Shown here: piece after piece, positions 17,369-25,421 of the stretch | Position numbering within the stretch: the stretch's first letter is position 1 | How the letters are laid out: each line of letters opens with the position of its first letter | Assembly (NCBI GenBank): GCA_003559215.1 | Contig: PWMF01000058.1 | Coordinates: 1 to 64,000, forward strand | DNA length: 64,000 nt | Direction: 5' to 3' | DNA from: Natrialbaceae archaeon | GTDB taxonomy: Archaea > Halobacteriota > Halobacteria > Halobacteriales > Natrialbaceae | Notes under the pieces: model-generated | The model's input: only the letters and a program-made list of their open reading frames with translations | Told to the model about the DNA's origin: nothing | The model's database searches: none | Position numbers and translations under genes: made by a program

Positions 17369-17824
17369 ATGACGTCAGACGAAGTGACGGACCTCCTGAC
17401 GGAGGCCTACGTCGACGAACTCGAGACCGTGATGAACTACCTGACAAACGCCATCGTGCTCGATGGAGTCCACGCCGAGGAGGTCAAATCGAGCCTCGAG
17501 GCCGACGTCGACGAGGAACTCGAGCACGCGCGGCTGCTCGGCAACCGACTGAAGCAACTCGACCGGTCCCCGCCCGGCTCGGAGTCGTTCGAGGCCAACC
17601 AGTCGAGTCTGCAGCCACCCGAGGACACCACCGACGTCGAGTCGGTGATCGACGGCGTCCTCGAGGCCGAGGAGGACGCCCTGGAGACGTACCGGTCGCT
17701 GCTCGAGGCCGCCGAGGACGCGAACGACCCGGTCACGGAGGACGTCGCGGTGACGATCCTCGCCGACGAGGAGGCCCACCGCACCGAGTTCCGCGGGTTC
17801 AGAAAGGAGTTTCCTCAGGACTGA
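17369..17824 (+). CDS. Ferritin-like diiron protein
   Basis: 151 aa, four-helix bundle. Each helix provides acidic or His ligands: YVDELETVMNYL (helix 1), EELEHARLLGNRL (helix 2, E-x-x-H), LEAEEDALETYRSLL (helix 3) and LADEEAHRTEFRGF (helix 4, E-x-x-H). This is the complete pattern of a rubrerythrin/bacterioferritin-like diiron site. There is no rubredoxin domain and no haem Met is evident. ATG 17369 chosen; the longer upstream frame reads as non-coding. Divergent from the TRASH-Lrp gene. Probable role: iron or peroxide handling. Confidence 0.82.
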   Translation: MTSDEVTDLLTEAYVDELETVMNYLTNAIVLDGVHAEEVKSSLEADVDEELEHARLLGNRLKQLDRSPPGSESFEANQSSLQPPEDTTDVESVIDGVLEAEEDALETYRSLLEAAEDANDPVTEDVAVTILADEEAHRTEFRGFRKEFPQD

Positions 17825-17952
17825 GACGATCTGTTGTAACGATTTACCGGCGCAACCGCAGTACGGCTCGCGATTGCGTCGTCGATGACTTACGGCAGTC
17901 CGTATAAGACGCGAAGCGAACGTTTTTCTCGGCGCACTTCGAGGGGGTGCGT

Positions 17953-18243
17953 ATGAGCGATTTCGATCTTGACCTGCGAACCGTCGAGGAACACATCGAC
18001 GAGGAGTTCGAGCTCGACGGCGAAATCGTCCTCGGCGTCCTCGACGGGACGACGCCGTCGTCGGAGTGGCTCGAGGCGGTTTCGACGGGGAACGTGCTCG
18101 TCCTCTGCGTCGAGGGCGAGGTCAACGAACTCGCCTCCGGTTTCGCCCGCGACGTCAAGGAATCGGGCGGAAACCTCATTCACTTCCGCGGCTTTCTGGT
18201 CGTCACGCCGCCGGGGATCGACGTCAACACCGATCGACTCTGA
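17953..18243 (+). CDS. Conserved haloarchaeal protein (DUF5779-like)
   Basis: 96 aa. It is conserved along its whole length with haloarchaeal proteins I associate with DUF5779: EIVLGVLDGTTPSSEWL, NVLVLCVEGEVNEL and LIHFRGFLVVTPPG, an alternating alpha/beta pattern with no membrane segment or catalytic motif. The ATG at 17953 is used; a GTG two codons earlier is possible. Single gene. Function unknown; the family number is from memory. Confidence 0.75.
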   Translation: MSDFDLDLRTVEEHIDEEFELDGEIVLGVLDGTTPSSEWLEAVSTGNVLVLCVEGEVNELASGFARDVKESGGNLIHFRGFLVVTPPGIDVNTDRL

Positions 18244-18374
18244 GACGGACTCCCGTACGTTAGTTCCGGGACGACCACGAGCCGTCCCGGGGTCGATCCG
18301 GGAAATCGTCACTGAACTCCGTACGACGGCCAGTAGCGCTACGTTACCATTCACGGTTTGCAGAGCTTTGCCGC

Positions 18375-19073
18375 TCAGTCGGAGACGCCGTCCGATCGAA
18401 ACGTCAGCCAGTGGCCGTCCGGATCGCGGACCACGACCTCCTCGCCGGTCTCGTGTTCGACTCGAGCGACGCGGTCTTCGACCGCTTCGAGCGCGGCTTT
18501 CGGATCGTCGGTCTCGAATCCGAGGTCGACGTGGACGCCGCCGCGACCGTCGGCGATCCCGAGGTGGGGCTCCCAGAGCTCGAGGGACATCGGGCCGTCC
18601 AGCCGCACCCGCTTGCGGTCGGAACCGACGTCGACGGTTCGAAAGCCCAGCGCCTCGTAGAACTCGCGGGCCCGGCCGAGGGACTCGACCTCGAGTACGA
18701 CCTCGAAGAGCCCGTCGATCCCCGGCCCCTCGACGTCGCGCTGGCCGAGTTCGACGCAGTTCCCGTCGGGGTCGTACAGGTACAGCGACCTCGAGGAGCC
18801 GAACCGGGCTTCCTCGAGGTCGTACTCGGTACTCAGGCGGTCCCACCATTCGTCGTACTCCTCGGCCGGGATCGAGAGGGCGTAGTGGGTGTGGAGCCCG
18901 CCCCGCGGAACCGTCTCGGGTCGGCGGAGGACGAGATCGGTCTCGCCCGCGGCCAAGACGACCTCGTTCTCGCCGTCCTCGCGGACGGGCAGGGACAGCG
19001 TCTCCGCGTAGAACCGTCGCGCCGGCTCGAGATACTTGACCTCGAGCGCGAGCCGGGAGAGTCCGGTGAGCAT
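18375..19073 (-). CDS. VOC-family (glyoxalase/dioxygenase fold) protein, two domains
   Basis: 232 aa from ATG 19073. Two tandem vicinal-oxygen-chelate modules: residues ~1-115 (LTGLSRLALEVKYLEPARRF ... LYLYDPDGNCVEL) and ~125-230 (IDGLFEVVLEV ... VVVRDPDGHWLTF). The metal-ligand positions are partly kept (Glu in NCVEL, His in THYALSI and GGVHVDLGF). Such proteins include glyoxalase I, extradiol dioxygenases and resistance proteins; the substrate cannot be told. Monocistronic; divergent from the gene at 19236. Confidence 0.85.
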   Translation of the reverse strand: MLTGLSRLALEVKYLEPARRFYAETLSLPVREDGENEVVLAAGETDLVLRRPETVPRGGLHTHYALSIPAEEYDEWWDRLSTEYDLEEARFGSSRSLYLYDPDGNCVELGQRDVEGPGIDGLFEVVLEVESLGRAREFYEALGFRTVDVGSDRKRVRLDGPMSLELWEPHLGIADGRGGVHVDLGFETDDPKAALEAVEDRVARVEHETGEEVVVRDPDGHWLTFRSDGVSD

Positions 19074-19235
19074 GGTCGCTCCTACTCGGAGCGGAGGCAT
19101 AGAAGCGTCGCCGCAACGAGTTCGGCGGCATCGGGGGCGGCGCAACAAGCGACTCGGTGGGGAGAGACCGTCATTGAACCGGCGGAATCGGCGGGTTCGT
19201 CCAGGTTTATGGGCGGAGCGAGCGTACCCTCGGGC

Positions 19236-19919
19236 ATGCCATTTCGCGTCGACGAGCGCGCGACCGAGTTCACCGAGATCGATCGGTTCGACGGCGGCGT
19301 CGGCTGGATCGCCCACCCCGACGAGGAGATGCAGCGGGCCAGCCACGCCCTCGAGCACGACGGCGAGGTGTGGGTGATCGACCCCGTCGACGTCGCGGGG
19401 ATCGACGAGTTGTTCGCGGAGTTCGGCGAGGTCCGCGGTGTTGTCGTCACGCTCGACCGCCACAAACGCGACGCAGCCGACGTTGCAAACCGCCACGACG
19501 TCCCGGTGTACCTCCCCGCATTCTTCGACGGCGTCTCCGAGGAGCTCGAGGCGCCCGTCGTTCGCTTCGGCGACGAGCTCGCCGATACAGGGTTCAAGGC
19601 CCGGACGGTCATCGACAGCCGGTTCTGGCAGGAGGTCGCCCTCTACGACCCCGAACGTCGGACACTCGTCGTCCCGGAGTCGGTCGGCACCGCCGACTAC
19701 TTCCTCGCCAAGGGGGAACGCCTCGGGGTCCACCCGATGCGGCGGGCGATCCCCCCGCGGGACGCTCTCGGCGACCTCGTCCCCGACCGGGTGCTCGTCG
19801 GCCACGGCGCCGGCGTGCTGACCGACGCGACGACGGCCCTCGAGACCGCCCTGTCTCAGTCGCGGACGCGAGCCCCGCTGCTGTACGCCAAGACGGGACG
19901 AAAGCTGTTACCGTTCTGA
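19236..19919 (+). CDS. Metallo-beta-lactamase-like protein lacking the canonical metal motif
   Basis: 227 aa. The order of elements follows the MBL fold: GGVGWIAHP, then DGEVWVIDPV, VRGVVVTLDRHKRDAADVAN where HxHxDH should be, then VPVYLPAFFDG, and GFKARTVIDS with a late VLVGHGAGVLTDAT. The motif position reads LDRHKRDAAD, so only fragments of the ligands are present. Similar proteins are widespread in haloarchaea as conserved hypotheticals. It may be a non-hydrolytic or altered-site member. Function unknown. Confidence 0.65.
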   Translation: MPFRVDERATEFTEIDRFDGGVGWIAHPDEEMQRASHALEHDGEVWVIDPVDVAGIDELFAEFGEVRGVVVTLDRHKRDAADVANRHDVPVYLPAFFDGVSEELEAPVVRFGDELADTGFKARTVIDSRFWQEVALYDPERRTLVVPESVGTADYFLAKGERLGVHPMRRAIPPRDALGDLVPDRVLVGHGAGVLTDATTALETALSQSRTRAPLLYAKTGRKLLPF

Positions 19920-19959
19920 TGGGATACAGCTAACTGTCGCGGGCCCGTACGAGTACGGC

Positions 19960-20382
19960 GTGGTCTACGTCACTCGCGCCCTGGTCGAGGTGTTGCTCGA
20001 GCTGGCCGAGGACGCCGATCCGGACCGGGTCCGGACCGGCGTCTCGGTGACCCCAGCCGGCGAGCTCGAGGGAGCCGAGGGGCTCCCGCCCGAGACGCCG
20101 GTCTTTACCGATTTCTTCCTCCCCGACCCCGGGAACGCGGTCAACGCGGTCTTCGGCGTCAACCTCTCGACGCCGGCCCGACAGTCCCAGGGCCAGTTCG
20201 TCTCCCACCCCGTCAGGGAACTGGAGGTGACCAAACGCGACGATCTCGCTCAGGTGGTGTTCGTCGCCGTCCCGCCCTGGGAGATCGACGAGGCGTCGTT
20301 CGGCGCCTTCGATCGGTTCGGCGAGCGCCAGCCCCTCGAGATCCTCGACGCCCGAGCGCCCGAACGGTCGCTCCGAGACTGA
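19960..20382 (+). CDS. Conserved haloarchaeal protein, GTG start
   Basis: 140 aa starting at GTG 19960, 40 nt after the MBL-like gene and probably co-transcribed with it. Typical stretches are TRALVEVLLELAEDADPDRV, TGVSVTPAGELEG, VFTDFFLPDPGNAVNAVFGV and VVFVAVPPWE. The whole sequence looks like a single soluble alpha/beta domain conserved in Halobacteria. No catalytic motif recognised. Confidence 0.7.
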   Translation: MVYVTRALVEVLLELAEDADPDRVRTGVSVTPAGELEGAEGLPPETPVFTDFFLPDPGNAVNAVFGVNLSTPARQSQGQFVSHPVRELEVTKRDDLAQVVFVAVPPWEIDEASFGAFDRFGERQPLEILDARAPERSLRD

Positions 20383-20420
20383 GTATCGGCAGATCGAGCC
20401 CGCCCCGACGAACTGCTGCG

Positions 20421-20630
20421 CTACTCGAGGTAGCCCAGGCCGCGGAGCTGTTCGGTGATCTCCTCGAACTCGGCCTCAGTCAGCTCGCCCTGTCGCTGGT
20501 GCTGGATAACGATGCTTCGGAGCAGGAACCGGACCAGATCGCTGGTGCTCTGGAAGCTCGTTCCCTCGATCGTGTCGTCGACGCGATCGGCCAGATCCTT
20601 CGGGATCGAAACCGTGGTGTACTCGACCAT
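20421..20630 (-). CDS. Ribbon-helix-helix (CopG-type) DNA-binding protein
   Basis: 69 aa. VEYTTVSIPKDLADRVDDTI forms the beta strand and first helix, and STSDLVRFLLRSIVIQHQ the second helix of an RHH dimer. The C-terminal EAEFEEITEQLRGLGYL is a short extra helix common in haloarchaeal members. A transcriptional regulator; target unknown, possibly itself. No toxin partner is adjacent. Confidence 0.82.
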   Translation of the reverse strand: MVEYTTVSIPKDLADRVDDTIEGTSFQSTSDLVRFLLRSIVIQHQRQGELTEAEFEEITEQLRGLGYLE

Positions 20631-20834
20631 ACGAGATACTCCGGCGCGGTCCCCAAAGACGTGTCGCCGCTCGACGACTCGGCTTCGGGGGCGGGTCGAG
20701 AACGGGTCGCTCTCCGTGGTTCGTCACGTCCCGGTGGGGGTTGCGGGAACGAACCGTCACTCGGTGCTGGGAGACTGCCGGATCGCGGACCGTCTCCGCA
20801 GCGGTTTTGATATGCGGCGTTCTATTGGCGACGT

Positions 20835-21164
20835 ATGGGAGTCAGGCCACCATCGAACGACGACGACGACGAGCCGGAGAGCGTCGATTTCGGAATTGCC
20901 GCCGTCGACGCGCGCCTCAGGCGCTCGGAGCTATCGTTTCCGGCGACCAGAGACGACGTCGACGCCGAACTCGGCCACGAGCAGATCTCGTACGACGTCC
21001 ACGGAAACGATGTCCCCCTTGGCGAGATGCTCGCGGAGACCGACCAGGAACGGTTCGACTCGCGTCAACAACTGCTGAACGCGCTTCACGAACCGTTCGA
21101 GGAATACCGCCGCCAGAATTCCAACGGCGTCGTCCAGCAGTTTCGATCGATGCTGCCGTTCTAG
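20835..21164 (+). CDS. Conserved haloarchaeal protein (DUF2795/DUF5789-like)
   Basis: 109 aa. LSFPATRDDVDAELGHEQIS followed by VPLGEMLAETDQERFDSRQQ and LLNALHEPFEEYRR gives a small helical domain resembling the haloarchaeal DUF5789/DUF2795 group. A disordered acidic N-terminus precedes it. A TATA-like TTTTGATATG lies ~27 bp upstream of the ATG, suggesting a leaderless message. Family assignment is tentative. Confidence 0.65.
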   Translation: MGVRPPSNDDDDEPESVDFGIAAVDARLRRSELSFPATRDDVDAELGHEQISYDVHGNDVPLGEMLAETDQERFDSRQQLLNALHEPFEEYRRQNSNGVVQQFRSMLPF

Positions 21165-21176
21165 CCGTCCCGTTCG

Positions 21177-22190
21177 CTACTCGTCGTCTCGATCCCGTTC
21201 GCGCTCGGCCCGCGTAATCTGCTCGAGCCGGCGACGCTGTTCACGGTGCAGCGTCACGAGCATGTCCGAGAGCACGCCGAACATGAGCAGCTGCACGCCG
21301 AGCAGGATCGCGGCCGCGGAGACGACCGCCAGAATCTCGTGGCCCTGCTGGTACTGGATCCACTGCCAGAGCACGTACATCGCCACGACGCCGCCGGAGG
21401 CGATGCTCGCCGCGCCGAGACTCCCGAAGTAAAACAGCGGGTTGTTCGTCTTCGCCAGCGAGTACAGCGCCAGTACGATCGTCCCGCCGTCCCTGAGCGG
21501 GTGGAGGTTCGTCTCCGAGGCCTCCGGGCGGGCGCTGTAACTGACCGGGACGACCGTCGTGTCGACCCCGTGTTTGACGCACTCGACGGCGAGTTCGGTC
21601 TCGATCGTGAACCCGTCCGAGTCGAGCGCGAGGCGTTCGAACGACTCGGTCGTAAACGCCCGGTACCCCGAGAGGATGTCCTCGTACTCGGCGCCGTGGA
21701 TCAGCCGAAACGAGCGGTTGATCAGTCTGTTTCCGAACCCGTTCAGCGCCTTCATCGCGTCGTCGTCCATCTCAGCAAAGCGGTTTCCGATGACGTGCTC
21801 GTACCCCCGCGAGAGCTGCTCGAGCATGCGCTCGGCGTCGGCCGGGTCGTAGGTGCCGTCGCCGTCGACCATCAACACGTACGGAACGGTGACGTACTCG
21901 AGGGTCTCCCTGACCGCCTGACCCTTCCCGTCACCGGCCTGCGTGAACACCTGGGCGCCCCGCTCGCGTGCGATTTCGCGCGTCTCGTCGTCGGAGTCTC
22001 CGTCGACGACGACGACGTTCGAGTACCCCTGTTCGTAGAACCCGTCGATCACACTGCCGATCGTCGCCGCCTCGTTCAGCGTCGGGATGAGGACGCAGAC
22101 CTCGTCGGCCGAAATATCGCGCGTGCGATCACTCATCGACAGGAACGCCTCCCGCTCGAGCGTCGACGCGCGGACCCCGTCATGCTCCAT
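21177..22190 (-). CDS. aglJ: Dolichol-phosphate hexosyltransferase AglJ (GT2, two membrane helices)
   Basis: 337 aa from ATG 22190; an alternative start is 22136 (MSDRTRDIS). It adds the first hexose to dolichol phosphate in archaeal N-glycosylation. GT2 motifs: VCVLIPTLNEAATIGSVIDG, VVVVDGDSDDETREIA, GDGKGQAVRE, and VLMVDGDGTYDPADAE with the DxD-like DGD. DILSGYRAFTTESFERL and NLHPLRDGGTIVLALY match my recollection of Haloferax AglJ closely. Two C-terminal transmembrane helices (~255-280 and ~288-312) anchor it. It starts the minus-strand side of the glycosylation region. Confidence 0.88.
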   Translation of the reverse strand: MEHDGVRASTLEREAFLSMSDRTRDISADEVCVLIPTLNEAATIGSVIDGFYEQGYSNVVVVDGDSDDETREIARERGAQVFTQAGDGKGQAVRETLEYVTVPYVLMVDGDGTYDPADAERMLEQLSRGYEHVIGNRFAEMDDDAMKALNGFGNRLINRSFRLIHGAEYEDILSGYRAFTTESFERLALDSDGFTIETELAVECVKHGVDTTVVPVSYSARPEASETNLHPLRDGGTIVLALYSLAKTNNPLFYFGSLGAASIASGGVVAMYVLWQWIQYQQGHEILAVVSAAAILLGVQLLMFGVLSDMLVTLHREQRRRLEQITRAERERDRDDE

Positions 22191-22220
22191 TGCTCGTGAA
22201 TTTCGCGCCATAGATGAAAA

Positions 22221-22228
22221 ATATATTG
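22221..22228 (-). promoter_or_regulatory. TATA box of aglJ
   Basis: The minus strand CCAATATATTTTTC is centred ~33 bp upstream of ATG 22190. Predicted start near 22198 excludes the earlier in-frame codon at 22211. Confidence 0.6.
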
Positions 22229-22259
22229 GTCATGGAGTGCACAAAATAGTTGGTCGGCG

Positions 22260-23639
22260 CTACGATCCCACTATGGAGACGATGTGCTGGCGCATCCGCC
22301 CGTCGATCGGGATGTTCGCACACCGCTCGTCGAGGCCGATCGTCTGGAGCAGGAGACTCGAGTCGTCGAGCAGGGAGAGCTGGAGGTAGGTCCCCTCGCG
22401 GTAGCCGTCGCTGGTTCTGGTCATGTTGATGATCTTTAACGTCTCGTACTCCCGGAGCTGGTCGGTGATGCGCTTCTTGCCGAGGACGTTGGCGTCGATC
22501 GCCTCGGCGAACGCCCGGTAGACGCGGTACATTTCGGTGGCTTTGAACGCCGAGCGCTCGGAGAACTCGTCCATCGTCGCCAGCGCCGCGATCGCGATCT
22601 TCGCCTGCGTTGGACAGCCCCGGATCAGATCCTGGATCCGGGTTACTTCGGCGTCGTCGTTTGCGACCCGGACGTGGCTCTCCGTGACTTGGGCGGCGTC
22701 GTTGTCCCTGGCGACCTCGCCGGCGAGCCGGAAGAGGTCGATCGCCCGTCGCGCGTCACCGTGTTCCTGGGCCGAGAACGCCGAACACAGCGGGATGACA
22801 TCGTCGGTCAGTACGTCGTCGCGGTAGGCGTCGCACCGCCGCTCGAGGATGTCGCCGAGCTGGTTCGCGTCGTAGGCCGGGAAGACGATCTCGTCGGGTG
22901 AGAAGGAGCTCTCGACGCGGGTGTCGAGTCGATCACCGTACTTCAGGTCGTTGCTGATCCCGATGACGGTGATGCTGGCGTCGACGTCGTTCTCCTCGCC
23001 CGCACGCGAAAGCTGCATGAGGAGTTTGCTGTCGTCGGCCTCCTCCGGGGGAACGTTCTCGACGTCGTCGGGCGGTGCGAGGCGGTCGATCTCGTCTAGG
23101 ACGACGATGATCGCGTCGTACAGTTCGTCGATGACCGACCAGAGCCGATCGTAGTACGCTCCCGTCGCGATCCCCGAGTGAGGGATCGTGATCCCCGTTT
23201 TCTCGGGCTCGTTCAGACTCTTCGCGAGGTGGATGACGGTCTGGACCTCCGAGCGACGCTGGGCGCAGTCGATAACCGCCCGGCCGATCCGGACGTCGTT
23301 CTCCAGCCCGCGACCGACGACCTCGCGGCTGACGTAGCGGGTGACCAGCGTCTTCCCGGAGCCCGACTTTCCGAGCAGGAGCGTCCCCTTGCCCGTTCCC
23401 CCGGTGATCGTCGGCTTGAGCCGTCGGGCGACGGTCTCGATCTGGTTGTTCCGGCCGACGATCTTGTTCTGGTCGGGGACGTGGTCGATCCGCAGCAGGT
23501 CCTCGTTCGCGAAGATCCGGTCTTCCTCGTCTAGTACCGAGAGCGGATCGTCGCGAGACTTGGAGCGAGAGTGGGCGACCGCACCGTGCTCGGCGGCGTA
23601 CTCGCCGAGCGTCCCCGTCCCCTCCGCGTGCAAAGGCAT
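22260..23639 (-). CDS. orc1: Orc1/Cdc6 replication initiator
   Basis: 459 aa from ATG 23639. AAA+ ATPase: Walker A GKSGSGKT (residues 90-97), Walker B VVLDEID (179-185), sensor 1 ITVIGISNDLKYGDRLD, and the sensor-2 region EHGDARRAIDLFRLAGEVA. A C-terminal winged helix (~350-459: QAKIAIAALATM, SAFKATEMYRVYRAFAEAID, LREYETLKIIN) binds origin boxes. The gene reads away from the adjacent origin (23640-24444), and one origin box lies directly before its start codon. It is a full-length, apparently active initiator dedicated to this origin. Confidence 0.94.
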   Translation of the reverse strand: MPLHAEGTGTLGEYAAEHGAVAHSRSKSRDDPLSVLDEEDRIFANEDLLRIDHVPDQNKIVGRNNQIETVARRLKPTITGGTGKGTLLLGKSGSGKTLVTRYVSREVVGRGLENDVRIGRAVIDCAQRRSEVQTVIHLAKSLNEPEKTGITIPHSGIATGAYYDRLWSVIDELYDAIIVVLDEIDRLAPPDDVENVPPEEADDSKLLMQLSRAGEENDVDASITVIGISNDLKYGDRLDTRVESSFSPDEIVFPAYDANQLGDILERRCDAYRDDVLTDDVIPLCSAFSAQEHGDARRAIDLFRLAGEVARDNDAAQVTESHVRVANDDAEVTRIQDLIRGCPTQAKIAIAALATMDEFSERSAFKATEMYRVYRAFAEAIDANVLGKKRITDQLREYETLKIINMTRTSDGYREGTYLQLSLLDDSSLLLQTIGLDERCANIPIDGRMRQHIVSIVGS

Positions 23640-23658
23640 ACACCGTCTTTCAGATGAA
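23640..23658 (-). promoter_or_regulatory. Origin box overlapping the orc1 leader
   Basis: TTCATCTGAAAGACGGTGT ends one base before the orc1 ATG and differs from the consensus box at two positions. It lies where the core promoter/start site should be, so Orc1 binding here could repress its own gene. Confidence 0.65.
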
Positions 23659-23748
23659 TTTTCCTTAGCTCTTTCCCTCCACGAGCGGGGGTCGCTCGCG
23701 TCGAGTTCGCATCGGAATCGAAGCCGCCCGCACACTGGTCGCGAGTCA

Positions 23749-23768
23749 CACACCGGATTTCAGATGAA
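23749..23768 (-). repeat. Origin-recognition box 2
   Basis: Plus strand CACACCGGATTTCAGATGAA; full match to the consensus but without an adjacent G-string. Confidence 0.85.
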
Positions 23769-23802
23769 TCGTCGGGGAGGAGGAAGTCGGCGCTCCCCCA
23801 CC

Positions 23803-23822
23803 CACACCGGATTTCAGATGAA
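23803..23822 (-). repeat. Origin-recognition box 3
   Basis: Full consensus copy with an adjacent G-string (minus GTGTGGGTGGGGGAG). Confidence 0.88.
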
Positions 23823-23864
23823 ACCGTGCGAAACGGGGACCGATCTCGGCCGACCGCCCCCACC

Positions 23865-23884
23865 CACACCGGATTTCAGATGAA
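23865..23884 (-). repeat. Origin-recognition box 4
   Basis: Full consensus copy with an adjacent G-string (minus GTGTGGGTGGGGGC), 62 bp from the previous copy. Confidence 0.88.
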
Positions 23885-24036
23885 ATGCCGTGAAGAGGGG
23901 GGGGGAGGGAAGGGCCGTGAGGCCCCGCCGACGGGTCGCCGTGAGGTGGATCTCCGCGGGACGACCGCGATTCATGCTCGTCTCACGCGCTTCTAGATTT
24001 CCGTTTGCAGGCGATAGGGACCGTAACTCCGCGATA

Positions 24037-24054
24037 TCATCTGAAATCCGGTGT
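24037..24054 (+). repeat. Origin-recognition box 5
   Basis: TCATCTGAAATCCGGTGT, opposite orientation to boxes 1-4, without a G-string; first base pair of the consensus differs. Confidence 0.82.
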
Positions 24055-24231
24055 CGGATCGGAGAACGAACTCGAGACGTGAACTCCCCGTGACACCGGT
24101 GACATCGACACTTCGAGTCGCTCGATCCGGGTCCGTTTCCGGACACAGGAGGGTAGTACATAAAAGCCGGTAGAGAAACGCCGTTCGATCGCGGAAACCC
24201 GATAGAAAACGGTTGGTACGGGATTATCCCA

Positions 24232-24291
24232 CTATACTACTACTACTACTAGATTACCACTAGAGTAAAATATATAATATAGATAAGAAAC
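24232..24291. other. AT-rich putative duplex-unwinding element
   Basis: TACTACTACTACTACTAG, then CACTAGAGTAAAATATATAA and TATAGATAAGAAA: the most AT-rich stretch of the origin, with a TAC triplet run. It lies between boxes 5 and 6, the expected place for strand opening. Confidence 0.7.
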
Positions 24292-24417
24292 TCTCTCAGG
24301 CGAGACCGCCGTAGATCTGCGTAGGTCGTGTATAGCACTCTCTGCACTCCTCAGGCTCCCTCGGGTTCGCTCGAACCGGAGCCGTCGCCACCCCACCCCC
24401 TCCCCGCCTCCGACCGA

Positions 24418-24444
24418 TTTCATCTGAAATCCGGTGTGGGGGTG
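24418..24444 (+). repeat. Origin-recognition box 6 with G-string
   Basis: TTTCATCTGAAATCCGGTGT followed by GGGGGTG. Plus-strand orientation, on the far side of the AT-rich element; 123 bp from the end of aglF. Confidence 0.88.
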
Positions 24445-24566
24445 TCCGTCTCCGAACCGACCCGGATCACGTTCCGACTGTCGTCCGAACCCTGCGGGTC
24501 CGTCCGGTCTGTGGGCGATAGCCGTCGCTCCCTCGATGACCCGCTCGAGAACGAACCAGTCGACGG

Positions 24567-25298
24567 CTACTCCGGAATCGGTGCCTCGGCTTCCCGCACG
24601 CGTTGTTCGGCTTCCTCCCGATCCTCCGGGTAGCCGACGTCGATCCGCCAGCCGTCCATCCGGATCGCGTCGATCGTCCGCCCCGACTGGATGAGGAGGT
24701 CGATCGCGTCGGGCAGTTCGTACTCCCCCCGGTCGGAGGGCTGGACGAGGTGGCAGGCGTGGAAGATCGCGGGGGTGAACGTGTAGAAGCCGGTCATCAC
24801 GAGGTTCGACGGCGGCTCGTCGGGGTTCTCGACGACCTCGACGATCTCGCCGTACTCGTTGGTGTCGAGCACGCCGTATCGAGAGGCCTCCTCGTAGGGA
24901 ACCTCCTCGACGAGAAAGGCCGCGTCCGCGCGCTCCTCGTGCTGGCGTTTGATCACGTCCCCGAGGTTCCCCCGGAAGACGTTGTCGCCGAGCATGAGCA
25001 CGAAGTCGTCGTCGACGTGGGGCTCGGCCTGCAGAATCGCGTGACCGAGTCCGAGCTGTTCGCGCTGGTGGGCGTAGGTGATCGGGACACCCTCGTAAGC
25101 GTCGCCGTAGCGCTCGATGAGTTGCTCCTTCTGGTAGCCGACGACGACGACGAGTTCGGTGACGCCGATCTCGAGCAAGTTGTCGAAGACGTCCTCGACG
25201 AGCGGTTTCCCGTCGACTTCCACGAGGGCCTTGGGTTTCTCCTCGGTTAGCGGCCGGAGGCGAGTTCCCTCGCCGGCGGCCAGCACGACTGCTTGCAT
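24567..25298 (-). CDS. aglF: Glucose-1-phosphate uridylyltransferase (AglF-like)
   Basis: 243 aa from ATG 25298. MQAVVLAAGEGTRLRPLTEE is the nucleotidyltransferase signature (G-x-G-x-R) and EKPKALVEVDGKPLV continues it. GYQKEQLIERYGD, QREQLGLGHAIL, MLGDNVFRGNLG and NLVMTGFYTFTPAIFHACHL are nearly as I recall Haloferax AglF, which makes UDP-glucose for N-glycan assembly. WRIDVGYPEDREEAEQR is the C-terminal signature. It is separated from aglJ by the origin and orc1. Divergent specificity (UTP versus dTTP) cannot be settled by eye. Confidence 0.86.
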   Translation of the reverse strand: MQAVVLAAGEGTRLRPLTEEKPKALVEVDGKPLVEDVFDNLLEIGVTELVVVVGYQKEQLIERYGDAYEGVPITYAHQREQLGLGHAILQAEPHVDDDFVLMLGDNVFRGNLGDVIKRQHEERADAAFLVEEVPYEEASRYGVLDTNEYGEIVEVVENPDEPPSNLVMTGFYTFTPAIFHACHLVQPSDRGEYELPDAIDLLIQSGRTIDAIRMDGWRIDVGYPEDREEAEQRVREAEAPIPE

Positions 25299-25421
25299 GT
25301 TCGAACAGTCTCCGCGAATTACCAAATAGTTTGTGTGCGAGTGACACGGCGCGGAAAGATAGTCGGTGGCACCGAACTCGTCGGTACTCGAGTCGCGTAC
25401 GGTCTCGCCTCACTTCGGGGC

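Larger units (their letters stand above)
23640..24444. other. Chromosomal replication origin (oriC-type) with six origin-recognition boxes
   Basis: A ~0.9-kb gene-free interval upstream of orc1. Consensus box TTCATCTGAAATCCGGTGT. Minus-strand copies: 23640-23658 (two mismatches), 23749-23768, 23803-23822 and 23865-23884. Plus-strand copies: 24037-24054 and 24418-24437. Three copies are followed by G-rich runs (GTGGGTGGGGG, GTGGGGGTG), the halophile-specific G-string of origin boxes. An AT-rich stretch lies between the two plus-strand copies. Orientation is inverted across the region, as expected for an archaeal origin. Confidence 0.9.

Noticed and set aside
20421-20630. RHH protein as antitoxin of a toxin-antitoxin pair
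   Set aside because: No adjacent co-directional toxin-like gene; the neighbours are on the other strand and unrelated.
24236-24251. TAC triplet run as a microsatellite of interest by itself
   Set aside because: Only about five units and inside the AT-rich unwinding element, which explains it.
23749-24437. Regular ~20-bp repeats suggesting a CRISPR array
   Set aside because: Copies occur in both orientations, spacing is uneven (54 to ~360 bp), no cas genes; they fit origin boxes with G-strings.
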